Positions 1 through 7,288 of a DNA stretch of 10,722 nt are shown here, piece after piece. The translations under genes and the position numbers were made by a program. Numbering within the stretch: the stretch's first letter is position 1; each line of letters starts with the position of its first letter. Origin of the DNA: an uncultured Bacteroidales bacterium. Lineage in GTDB: Bacteria > Bacteroidota > Bacteroidia > Bacteroidales > Paludibacteraceae. The stretch spans positions 1 through 10,722 of the forward strand of contig CAMOMF010000219.1 in assembly GCA_946619625.1 (NCBI GenBank), given 5' to 3'. Below the pieces are notes generated by a model. It saw nothing but the letters and a program-made list of their open reading frames with translations, was not told where the DNA came from and did no database searches.

Positions 1-186
1 CAGCACGTACTGGCCATGTTCGTGGGCAACCTCTCTCCCCTGCTGATCATCATGGGCACCTGCGGTCTCACTGACGGCAACGGCTTCGGAGATCTCCGGG
101 TTTCCCTGCTGCAGAATGCCATGCTGGTGGCGGGCCTCATCACCTTCCTCCAGCTCTATCCCATCGGTCCCATCGGCGGTCGGCTT
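1..186 (+). CDS. Uracil/xanthine permease (NCS2 family), internal fragment
   Basis: Frame 1 is open from the first base and begins QHVLAMFVGNLSPLLIIMG, then reaches LLQNAMLVAGLITFLQLYPI followed by GPIGGRL. This matches the early membrane segments of nucleobase:cation symporter-2 permeases (UraA/XanP type), which import uracil or purines across the inner membrane using a cation gradient. The QHVLAMF and QLYPIGPIG motifs are typical of the family. The start lies outside the window. After residue L62 (base 186) the reading frame continues to 309, but it reads RTPVLWHVPREW instead of the expected P-x-V-M-G-x-S-F, and those bases are the antisense of susD. The gene is therefore cut at the 167-186 junction. 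Family assignment is confident; substrate is not resolved. Confidence 0.85.
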
Positions 187-1777
187 CGCACGCCAGTTCT
201 TTGGCACGTTCCTCGAGAATGGCAGAGCGTCGGAGTACTTTGGTTGAGAGTGCGCGTGTGCCCCCCATGGAAGCGCGTACGGCATTGGATCGCTCGCGTA
301 CGCGGTTGAGTTGTACGAGCGCATCGCCCGGTCGGTCGAGTTCGTTAAGCGCCTCGGCATAGATGAGAATAACATCTGCCAAGCGCAGGAACGGCCAGTT
401 GGCATCTGCCTGGTCAATGGAAGGGTCGGTGACATCCTCGTACTTGGTGGTGAAAGCGAGACACTGCGCATCGGCGGAATAGTAGTAGTTGACTCCGTCG
501 GCGAAGATCCCCTGCGGGTCACGCACCCAGTCGCCAGCGAGGTTGCGTCCGGTTGCCATGATGGTGTATTCGTCGTCATAGGGATAGTAGAAACCTGAGT
601 TGGACTCGCGCTGGGTGTAGTTGCGCCAGCGGTGTCGTACTCCGCGGGTGATACGGTAGTCGTCGTGGTCGAAGAGGTCGTACCAATGGCGTGTGCAGCC
701 GATCCAACCGCCGGACTGGATGAAATCGGAGCCGGAGGCGGTGAGGTATCCCTCGTACTGGGTGTGCACAGAGGTCTTGTAGGTAGCATCGCCACTGACT
801 GTGCCGATGGAGAAGAGGAACTCTGACGCGGTAGCGCCCGCTTTGGTCCAGAGTGTGGAGTAGTCGGACAGTTCGTAGTTGCCGAAAGTGCCGTTGAGCA
901 GTTCCTCCGCCCAGTCGGCAGCCTGCTGATAGAGTTGGCGGGCATCGAGTGCTTCATAACCTGCAACCGCCTGTTTGCTGAGTGTGAACGTCTGCAAGGG
1001 AGCATACCTGCGATTGCCGTCCACGGTGGTATAAGGTGCTCCGGAGCGTACGATGACCTGTGTGCCCGCGGGCATGGCATACGCCGCATAGGTGGCATAC
1101 ACTTTGGCGAGGAGTCCGGCGGCGGAACCGGCAGAGACGTGTCCCGTACGATAAGCGGGGTCGGTGTTCTTATAGAGCATGCGCGTGGCGGGTTCGAGGA
1201 GGGAGACAATATAATCAAAGACCTTCGTAACCTCTTGACGAGGATTACTCAGTTCATTTACCCTTTGTTCATTTTGGATGGGTACGGGACCGTAGGCGCG
1301 GACGAGGAGGAAGTAGGCGAATGCCTTGTGGAACATGAGTTCGCCGAGTGCGTTGTTGCGGACCTCGTCGGGGATGTTCTGCATGGCGGTAATATGGCGT
1401 TCGGCGGTGTTGGCACGCCCTATCAGCCCGTAACAACCCTTCCAGAGCGCATCTGTGAGGTCAGGCTCCCCCTGAAAATTGCCGGCTCCAAAGGTGCCGA
1501 ACAGCCAGTCGGGTCCGCTGATATAGTCGGCGTCAAACTCGAGCATGCGGGGGAAATAGCCCCAACAGAACATGTCATATATCCACTTGGAGTAAACGCC
1601 AGTCACCCATTGTGCGCATGCCTCTTCGCTGTCACCCAGCGTGGTATCGGTGACCAAGGATGAGGTGTCTTCCTGTATCCATGAGCAGGAGGAAAGGAGT
1701 AAGAAGAGAAAGACCCCCTTAATCCCCCTGTTTAGGGGGAGATTGAGATTTCTGAACATCTCTAAATATTTTTTCAT
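140..1777 (-). CDS. SusD/RagB-like glycan-binding outer-membrane lipoprotein, C-terminally truncated
   Basis: This is the surface lipoprotein that caps SusC and captures oligosaccharide for import. From the ATG at 1777 a lipobox LSSC puts the acylated cysteine at residue 31. The SusD helical core is visible around 110-167 (DALWKGCYGLIGRAN, then FHKAFAYFLLVRAYGPVPI), and the C-terminal RagB/SusD signature at 520-537 (ILEERAKELACEADRRWD). The match ends there: the last 8 codons (140-166) come from permease DNA, so perhaps 15-60 native residues are missing. An alternative ATG at 1789 directly abuts the susC stop; I prefer 1777 because it gives the usual MKK opening. The n-region RNLNLPLNRGIKG is unusually long and is encoded by an intergenic-type palindromic repeat. 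By context it should bind beta-mannan fragments. Confidence 0.93.
   Translation of the reverse strand: MKKYLEMFRNLNLPLNRGIKGVFLFLLLSSCSWIQEDTSSLVTDTTLGDSEEACAQWVTGVYSKWIYDMFCWGYFPRMLEFDADYISGPDWLFGTFGAGNFQGEPDLTDALWKGCYGLIGRANTAERHITAMQNIPDEVRNNALGELMFHKAFAYFLLVRAYGPVPIQNEQRVNELSNPRQEVTKVFDYIVSLLEPATRMLYKNTDPAYRTGHVSAGSAAGLLAKVYATYAAYAMPAGTQVIVRSGAPYTTVDGNRRYAPLQTFTLSKQAVAGYEALDARQLYQQAADWAEELLNGTFGNYELSDYSTLWTKAGATASEFLFSIGTVSGDATYKTSVHTQYEGYLTASGSDFIQSGGWIGCTRHWYDLFDHDDYRITRGVRHRWRNYTQRESNSGFYYPYDDEYTIMATGRNLAGDWVRDPQGIFADGVNYYYSADAQCLAFTTKYEDVTDPSIDQADANWPFLRLADVILIYAEALNELDRPGDALVQLNRVRERSNAVRASMGGTRALSTKVLRRSAILEERAKELACEADRRWDRWDRAGGR
167..186. other. Chimeric junction between permease and susD
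   Basis: These 20 bases read in frame on the + strand as the conserved permease segment PIGGRL, and on the - strand as SusD residues EADRRWD. Left of 167 the SusD frame degenerates to RWDRAGGR and a stop at 140-142. Right of 186 the permease frame degenerates. Both genes thus stop matching their families at the edges of one shared stretch. A shared word of about this length is what a short-k de Bruijn assembler can cross wrongly. Recombination at microhomology is the biological alternative. Confidence 0.75.
1713..1745 (-). repeat. Palindromic C-rich repeat inside the SusD signal-peptide codons
   Basis: Bases 1723-1740 form a perfect 7-bp stem (TCCCCCT / AGGGGGA) with a 4-base loop, followed by a further CCCCCT run at 1713-1719. 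Short repeats of this kind (runs of C and G around TTTAG) are common between genes in Bacteroidetes. Here the element lies within the lipoprotein signal peptide and encodes NLNLPLNRGIKG. The mRNA could form a hairpin about 40 nt after the start codon. Membership of a repeat family is from memory and was not tested by search. Confidence 0.6.
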
Positions 1778-1789
1778 GATTGTGGGCAT

Positions 1790-4700
1790 TTAGAAGGTGA
1801 AATTGACACTGAGTGAATAGGTGCGGGCGGAGGGATAGGAATAACTGTCCACTCCCGGGCAGGCGGCATTGTTGCCACCGGCATTGACGTCCGGCTCGAA
1901 CCATGAGTAACGGGTGAACGTCCAGGCGTTGTTCACGGTGAAGTTGAAGTTGATTTTCTCTATCCACTGCGCGGGCCGGTACCAGTCGTAGGAAAGGGTG
2001 ATATACTTGATTTTCAAGAAGGAGCCGTCCTCTACGTATCGGTTGGAGACGAGCCACGTACGGTTGTATCCCGCGGTCGGTTTGGGCCATAGGGCATGGC
2101 CGGCATTGCCGGGTGTCCATCGGTTGTCGTATGCGGCGCGGGTGATGTTACCGATATTCGACATAGTGATGTCCGTGAGGTTGTAGTTGAAGATATCGTT
2201 GCCGTGCGAGCCTTGCAGCATGAAGTTGAGACTGAGCCCTTTCCAACTGAGTCGGGACGAGAGGCTGTAGGTAAAGTCGGGGTTGGTGTTGCCGATGATG
2301 GTACGGTCCGCCTCGGTGACCAATCCGTCTTCGTTGAGGTCGGCATAAACCATCTCTCCCGTAACGGGGTCGATACCTTCCTCTCTGTAGCCATAGAGCG
2401 TGCCGATAGGACATCCGTTGCGCTGCAGGAACACCTGGTCGGCTTTGGACCAGAGGGCAGTGGCATACTGGTCACCATTGAGCCCGCCTATGCGGTTGCG
2501 GTTCAACGAGAAATTGGCATCTATCTGCCACCGCCAGTCGCTGCGGTCTATCGCCACCGCACCCACCGTCAGTTCGACACCTTGGTTGGTGACAAAGCCC
2601 GAGTTGACCAACATCTGGCTGAAACCGGAAGAGGATGGTATGGTGACGTTCTGCAGGAGGTCGCGCGTACGTTTGTAATAATAGTCCGCAGTGAGGTTGA
2701 TGCGGTTGTTGAGGAATCCCACGTCTATGCCGGCATCGGCTTGGCCGGTAGTCTCCCATCGCAGGTCGGGGTTGGTCGGTCCCCGCCAGTCTATCATCGC
2801 CTCGCCGGACTCCAGTATGCCGTTGTAGGGGTAGTTTGCCGCCTCCAGGACGGTGAGCGTACGATAAGCACCAATGGCTTGGTTGCCGGTCTCGCCGAAA
2901 GAGACGCGCCACTTGAAGTTGCTGAGCACATCCTGATCCTGCATCCACTGTTCGTCAATCATACGCCAAGCAAACGCCCCCGAAAAGAACGGCGCCCATT
3001 TATGTTTGGCTGCAAACGAGGAGGAGCCGTCCACACGCGCCGAGGCGGTGAACAAGTACCGCCCCATGAGGGTGTAGTTGACCCGTGCCAAGTAGGACTC
3101 GAGCGACTGGACGGTCTTGCTGCTACGTACAACGGCTTTGTCCAGCGCCAATGCCATGTTGGCGTCCTTGGTGAGGTCGTTGGGGAAATTGGTGACCGTA
3201 GTGCTCTCACTGCTACCCTCACCGCGTTCGAACGTGACACCCAAGACGGCGTTGATACTGTGCTTGTCGTTGAACTTATGGTCGAACATCAGCAACGTCT
3301 CTGCCGTAAGCGATTTCCATATATTCGATGCCTTGCCGGCTTTGCCGTTGGCAGGCGACTTACCTTCCTGCGTGTGGCGGTCGTAGTAAGTGCCGCGGTG
3401 CCCGTCGTTGTAACCCAAGCCGAGGTTCTGCCGCAGTTTGAGCCAAGGTTGTATGGTGAACTCGACAAAAGAAGAGGAGAACCAAGAGATCTGTTTCAGC
3501 TCGTCCTTAGCACCGTTGACATAGTTGACGGGGTTGGCTGCCAGCCAATTGAGTTCGTCCAATTGCTCGGTCTGTTGGTGTACACCATATGTGGGCGGGA
3601 AGATCAGGGAGGAGCGTATGATACCCGTGTTCTCCGAATTGGTGCGCTGGAAATTGGTGGTGGCGTTGGTGAAGTGCTGCGACGTGCCTATCTCCAACCA
3701 TTTGGTGATGTGCCATGCGGTGTTGATACTCAGTCCGTAGCGTTTGTATCCGGTGTTGCGGATGATACCCGTCTGGTCGGTGTAGTTGCCGGAGAAAGAG
3801 TAGTACCCTTTGTCCGTGCCTCCACTGACCGAAGCGTTATACTGCTGCGACCAGCCGGTTTGATATATCTGTTGTTGCCAGTCGGAACCCGCCACTTCGT
3901 CCACGTTGCCGTAGCTGTCGGTACGCAGACCCGGATTAAGAAAATCCTCGGGCGAGGGGTTGTACGTACCTTGTGAATAGACATAGCCGGAGCCGATGTA
4001 TGGGTAGTCCCATTCTCCCCGATAGGGGTCTCGCTGTGTGCCCCCCTCGTAGAGACGACTGTTGGCAGCCGCCTCGTTCTGATAGAGGGCATACCGGTAG
4101 GCGTCAAGCATCTCCACTTTGCGTGCAATCTGCTGCACCGAGCCGCGGACGGACAACTCCACTTTGGGTTTGCCCTCCTGCCCCTTCTTGGTGGTGATAA
4201 TCACCACACCATTGGCCCCACGGCTGCCGTAGATAGCGGTGGCACTGGCGTCTTTGAGCACCTCTATTTTCTCTATGTCGTTGGGATTGATCATCGACAG
4301 CGGGTTTTGGCTTTGGTTCTGACCATCGTTGGCATCCGATGCGGGCACACCGTTAGGGTCGGTGCCGAAAGGAATGCCATCTACAATATACAGTGGCTGC
4401 GAACCGGTAGTGAACGAGTTGGCACCGCGCACGGTGATACTGACGCCACTGCCCGGCGCACCATCGGACTCTTTCCCCTCCACGCCGGCAATCTTGCCCG
4501 TGAGGCTCTGTGCCGCACCTATCTGTGCCCCCAGCATGAGGTCATCGCTCTTTATCTGACTGACAGAGCCGCTGAGGTCGCGTTTCTTCATCACGCCATA
4601 ACCGACCACCACCACTTCGTCCATCAGTTGGGTGTCTTCCTGCAAGGTGACCTCTATCCGCTCTTTGCCGCGGATATTGAGCACTTGCGTCTTGTAGCCG

Positions 4701-4927
4701 ACCATAGACACTTGCAGGATAAACTTCCCGTCGGGCACGTCCAATGCGAAATTGCCCTCCATGTCGGTCATTGTGCCCACGGTAGTACCGGCTACCACCA
4801 CACTGGCTCCGATGGCAGGCTCACCCTGCATGGCTCCATCCAGCACCTTGCCGGTGATATGCGTCTGCGCGAGGAGGATGGTGCACGGCAGAAGGGAAAT
4901 GACTAATGTTAACAATCTGTTTTTCAT
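1790..4927 (-). CDS. SusC/RagA-family TonB-dependent outer-membrane transporter
   Basis: This 1045-residue outer-membrane beta-barrel imports oligosaccharides using TonB energy and pairs with the SusD that follows. Residues 1-20 are a signal peptide ending LLA|Q. Residues 22-96 are a carboxypeptidase-D-like regulatory domain (ITGKVLD, GASVVVAGTTVGTMTDMEGNF). The TonB box is near 102-111 (MDEVVVVGYG). The plug domain follows, with the SusC/RagA signature at 215-248 (NPNDIEKIEVLKDASATAIY, then GSRGANGVVIITTKKG). The barrel runs to the C-terminus, which ends YSLSVNFTF with the terminal phenylalanine expected of such barrels. The length is normal and the gene is intact. It starts 4 nt after the preceding gene's stop, and its own TAA is followed at once by an ATG of susD. 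The substrate, probably beta-mannan oligosaccharides, is inferred from the operon's GH26. Confidence 0.97.
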   Translation of the reverse strand: MKNRLLTLVISLLPCTILLAQTHITGKVLDGAMQGEPAIGASVVVAGTTVGTMTDMEGNFALDVPDGKFILQVSMVGYKTQVLNIRGKERIEVTLQEDTQLMDEVVVVGYGVMKKRDLSGSVSQIKSDDLMLGAQIGAAQSLTGKIAGVEGKESDGAPGSGVSITVRGANSFTTGSQPLYIVDGIPFGTDPNGVPASDANDGQNQSQNPLSMINPNDIEKIEVLKDASATAIYGSRGANGVVIITTKKGQEGKPKVELSVRGSVQQIARKVEMLDAYRYALYQNEAAANSRLYEGGTQRDPYRGEWDYPYIGSGYVYSQGTYNPSPEDFLNPGLRTDSYGNVDEVAGSDWQQQIYQTGWSQQYNASVSGGTDKGYYSFSGNYTDQTGIIRNTGYKRYGLSINTAWHITKWLEIGTSQHFTNATTNFQRTNSENTGIIRSSLIFPPTYGVHQQTEQLDELNWLAANPVNYVNGAKDELKQISWFSSSFVEFTIQPWLKLRQNLGLGYNDGHRGTYYDRHTQEGKSPANGKAGKASNIWKSLTAETLLMFDHKFNDKHSINAVLGVTFERGEGSSESTTVTNFPNDLTKDANMALALDKAVVRSSKTVQSLESYLARVNYTLMGRYLFTASARVDGSSSFAAKHKWAPFFSGAFAWRMIDEQWMQDQDVLSNFKWRVSFGETGNQAIGAYRTLTVLEAANYPYNGILESGEAMIDWRGPTNPDLRWETTGQADAGIDVGFLNNRINLTADYYYKRTRDLLQNVTIPSSSGFSQMLVNSGFVTNQGVELTVGAVAIDRSDWRWQIDANFSLNRNRIGGLNGDQYATALWSKADQVFLQRNGCPIGTLYGYREEGIDPVTGEMVYADLNEDGLVTEADRTIIGNTNPDFTYSLSSRLSWKGLSLNFMLQGSHGNDIFNYNLTDITMSNIGNITRAAYDNRWTPGNAGHALWPKPTAGYNRTWLVSNRYVEDGSFLKIKYITLSYDWYRPAQWIEKINFNFTVNNAWTFTRYSWFEPDVNAGGNNAACPGVDSYSYPSARTYSLSVNFTF

Positions 4928-4931
4928 AGAA

Positions 4932-6080
4932 TTATTGAGCTGAAATTAGTTCTATACGAGTCAGCGTGAACCCCACACCGGTAATAATTACCCCGCGGGT
5001 TTTCGCTTTGTCTAACGCCGTTGCGTTGAACAGATACACCACATCGGTACCGTCCAAGGGGTACCAGACAGGTTCCTGTGCTCCGGTTATCTCATGCCAG
5101 CGGTTGTCTCTGACCGACAGTTGCGGCTTGGTGCCGGCAGATAGAGCAGCAGTGTCGAGCCGGTAGGATATCACCAGCACATCGTTTTCGGTGCAATCCT
5201 GAAAAGGTGCTGCCGTGAGGCTGAGGTTGCCGCTCCAATCTGCAGGGAAAGGTCGCTCGCCGCGGAACAGTTCCCCCGGTGCCAGCGTGTATTCTCTTGG
5301 CGCCCGTTGTGCATCCGTCAGGTCCTCTGACACCTCGCCCGTCTGACGGACGATACCGATACTATCCAACCTGTATCCTCTGCCGCCTATGCGCATGGCG
5401 GTCCGGGTACCATACCCCGCCAACTGCAGTTTCAGCAACGGAGCACGGTCATACACATACCATGTGTAACTATCACCACCCACCGCTACGCCGTCCACAG
5501 ATGGGGCAAGGGCGTTCCACGTAAAGTCCATCAGTTTGCAGGCAGCGTCTTTCTCCACTCGGCTGATGTGCAGCCTCAAGCCGTCTCCTACAGTGAGCGT
5601 CTCGAAGCAACTTCCCGGTATGTCGGCACTTACACTCCAATCGTTTTTCATCTGCACCGATGGTCCTTCATAGACCATTGTTTCCTGAAAATCCCCTGCG
5701 TCAGTCACGGTCACCCGCAAGATGCGATAGTCGTGCCCGCCAAGGATCACCCCGTACGTGCGCGCGATAGATAAAATAGAGTCTGTGAGAGTCATCCGGA
5801 AAGGTCCCGCCACGCCGAAACAGCCATACTCGGGAGCCACGCCCTGCCATGTTTTTGGGTGCTGAAATGCCGCTTGTGCCATGCCCTTGGCGCGGTCGTT
5901 ATACACCGTCAGTATATCACCCGCCTTGACTTCGCGGAAATGGCGTGCCTCAATCAGTATGTTGTCGCGCCAAGCCTTGCCGATGGTCTTCGGCCCCAGT
6001 AGAATAGTGCGCTCCACTGACAAAGCCACCAAGGACCAAGTACAAAGGAGGACGGTAAATATGTATCTATATGTGCGCAT
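4932..6080 (-). CDS. Secreted protein with three tandem beta-sandwich-like repeats, putative glycan-binding
   Basis: I do not recognise a named family. The 382-residue protein starts at the ATG at 6080 (MRTYRYIFTVLLCTWSLVALS), a signal peptide without a good lipobox. The open frame extends upstream to 6188, but that part encodes a repeat-derived peptide (RKYQVTKYNVQ) and overlaps GH26, so I reject it. The mature protein holds three diverged repeats at about 25-125, 134-245 and 264-379. Each has an early tryptophan (W38, W148, W282), a GD-x-L turn (54-57, 165-168, with NDVL at 299-302), a second tryptophan 22-28 residues later (W78, W188, W328), and a closing strand pair (GVILGGHDYRILRVTV; RIGGRGYRLDSIGIV; GVIITGVGFTLTRIELI). 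Spaced tryptophans and predicted beta structure suggest carbohydrate binding, and the position between mannanase and SusC suggests presentation of mannan. This function is inference. Confidence 0.85.
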   Translation of the reverse strand: MRTYRYIFTVLLCTWSLVALSVERTILLGPKTIGKAWRDNILIEARHFREVKAGDILTVYNDRAKGMAQAAFQHPKTWQGVAPEYGCFGVAGPFRMTLTDSILSIARTYGVILGGHDYRILRVTVTDAGDFQETMVYEGPSVQMKNDWSVSADIPGSCFETLTVGDGLRLHISRVEKDAACKLMDFTWNALAPSVDGVAVGGDSYTWYVYDRAPLLKLQLAGYGTRTAMRIGGRGYRLDSIGIVRQTGEVSEDLTDAQRAPREYTLAPGELFRGERPFPADWSGNLSLTAAPFQDCTENDVLVISYRLDTAALSAGTKPQLSVRDNRWHEITGAQEPVWYPLDGTDVVYLFNATALDKAKTRGVIITGVGFTLTRIELISAQ

Positions 6081-6118
6081 ATTTCTATAAATTTGTACGT
6101 TGTACTTTGTCACTTGGT
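6028..6118. repeat. Inverted repeat flanking the start codon of the three-repeat protein
   Basis: The arm at 6028-6045 (ACCAAGGACCAAGTACAA) pairs with 6100-6118 (TTGTACTTTGTCACTTGGT), with one mismatch and one indel. On the - strand the first arm lies in the 29-nt gap after GH26 plus the last GH26 codons, and the second lies in the signal-peptide codons (LLCTWSLV). The start codon at 6080 is in the loop. Both arms look like the AAGTACCAAGTACAAAGTAC-type intergenic repeat common in Bacteroidetes (family from memory). A long-range mRNA hairpin could affect translation between the two genes; that is inference. Confidence 0.6.
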
Positions 6119-7216
6119 ACTTTCTATCAGTCTTTTCATTTCTTCGCGGTCGATGACCAGTCCGCTGTTCATCGCGTCCCGCCACCACTGCTCACCGGCA
6201 AACCGGTGCTCGTCGCTGGTGCCGGCGTTGTAGTTGTAGTCATACCAAGTCATGAACCAACTCCATCGGCTGCCTTCCTGCCAAATCTTGGTCCATAAAG
6301 ACATCTCCACTTCATCGCCACTGCCGCACTCGGCAAGGGTGATTAATTTGTTTGGGTACTCCGCCTGCAACTGCTTGAACTCCTTGGCAAGGGGGTATTG
6401 CAGGGCGTAGTAGTTATCGCGACCGACCACGTCCACCACATCATCGCCCGGATACCAATCACGGTCGTTCATCTGTGAGTTCCACACCCAGATGAGGTTG
6501 TTCAGTTTATGATAGTTCACCAGCCTGTCGTACATAAACCGCCAGAGTGCCTTGTAGGCTTCGGGTCCTTTAGCACCCCACCAGAACCACGCGCCACCAC
6601 CCTCAAACTCGGTGGAGTTGCCCGCTGCTTCGTGCAGGGGACGCCAGATGACAGGAATACCTCGTTTCTGCATTTTCTTCAAGTAGCCCGCGACCGGATC
6701 AATGTCGTGAATCATACGCTTGTATTCGGCGGAAGAGGGGTCGTTCACTTTCTCTGGGTCGAAACTCGTCTCTCCTGGCTGGGAACCGGGCGAGCAGGTG
6801 TAGTTGGTGCCGTTGTTGGCGGGCACCTGCCAGTGCCACATACAGCCCACTATGCCGCCGGCTTGGTGCCAGTTGGTGACGGGGGTGAGGTCACTATAGT
6901 CGAGCCACCCTTGTTTGTTTACATCGCGCGACGCGTGTATGTTAATAAAGTCGAATACGTTCAGTGCCGGGTAGTGCCCTGTCCACTGATAAACATTCTC
7001 CGTCTCTCGCGTGTTCCAGTCCACATTTGCCACTACGCCGCTCATGGCGCGCTTGCCGTACTCAGCGCACAACACAGTCCACAGCCGCTGCACCTCGGCA
7101 GTAGCCTGTTTGTTGCACAACTCGTAGCGAACCACAGGTTGCGGTTGCGGCTCAACGGCACGCACACATCCCACAGTCCATAACAAAACAATAAGAAGTA
7201 AAAAATGGTTCCTCAT
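6110..7216 (-). CDS. GH26 endo-beta-1,4-mannanase, secreted
   Basis: This 368-residue enzyme cleaves internal beta-1,4-mannosidic bonds in mannan, glucomannan or galactomannan by a retaining mechanism. It is a single GH26 (beta/alpha)8 barrel from about residue 30 to the end. Landmarks are MSGVVANVDW (58-67), VGCMWHWQVP (123-132), the acid/base glutamate E196 in WRPLHEAAGN, FWWG (211-214), VWNS (244-247) and the nucleophile E296 in LAECGSGD. All expected catalytic residues are present. The N-terminus MRNHFLLLIVLLWTVGCVRA is a signal peptide. Cleavage after A20, or lipidation at C17 (weak lipobox TVGC, no acidic residues after it), are both possible, so periplasmic, surface or secreted location is open. 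It is the first gene of the operon. No carbohydrate-binding module is fused to it; the next gene may supply that role. Confidence 0.95.
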   Translation of the reverse strand: MRNHFLLLIVLLWTVGCVRAVEPQPQPVVRYELCNKQATAEVQRLWTVLCAEYGKRAMSGVVANVDWNTRETENVYQWTGHYPALNVFDFINIHASRDVNKQGWLDYSDLTPVTNWHQAGGIVGCMWHWQVPANNGTNYTCSPGSQPGETSFDPEKVNDPSSAEYKRMIHDIDPVAGYLKKMQKRGIPVIWRPLHEAAGNSTEFEGGGAWFWWGAKGPEAYKALWRFMYDRLVNYHKLNNLIWVWNSQMNDRDWYPGDDVVDVVGRDNYYALQYPLAKEFKQLQAEYPNKLITLAECGSGDEVEMSLWTKIWQEGSRWSWFMTWYDYNYNAGTSDEHRFAGEQWWRDAMNSGLVIDREEMKRLIESTK

Positions 7217-7239
7217 AGCAGTATTTTACAAACACGCTG

Positions 7240-7280
7240 CAAAATTACTGCTATTTTGGCAAATATACTGACACTTTTTT
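7240..7280 (-). promoter_or_regulatory. Predicted promoter and operator of the mannan operon
   Basis: On the - strand TAATTTTG (7247-7240) fits the Bacteroidetes -7 consensus TAnnTTTG, 24 nt ahead of the GH26 start codon. No TTTG or TTGC lies 19-21 nt upstream. Instead the 14-base word AAAAAAGTGTCAGT (7280-7267) ends exactly where the -33 box would be. The word recurs upstream of the AraC-type gene, so it is a candidate activator site in a class-II-like position. A second -7-like word TATATTTG (7267-7260) abuts the operator but also lacks a correctly spaced -33. A 6-bp inverted repeat CAAAAT/ATTTTG (7240-7245, 7253-7258) overlaps the -7 box. Confidence 0.55.
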
Positions 7281-7288
7281 AGCAAAAG

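Noticed and set aside
187..309. Continuation of the permease frame to the stop at 307-309
   Set aside because: The residues no longer resemble a permease and the bases are the antisense of susD; the open frame is an accident of the junction.
935..1663. Open frame on + strand opposite susD
   Set aside because: It is fully antisense to conserved SusD codons, with no family signature.
2096..3976. Very long + strand open frame (626 codons) opposite susC
   Set aside because: It is antisense to the intact SusC gene, shows no recognisable domain, and long antisense frames are expected from codon bias in GC-rich genes.
6081..6188. N-terminal extension of the three-repeat protein
   Set aside because: It overlaps the GH26 3' end and encodes a repeat-derived peptide; the signal peptide begins at the ATG at 6080.
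6509..7183. Open frame on + strand opposite GH26
   Set aside because: It is antisense to an intact catalytic gene and the protein shows no motif.
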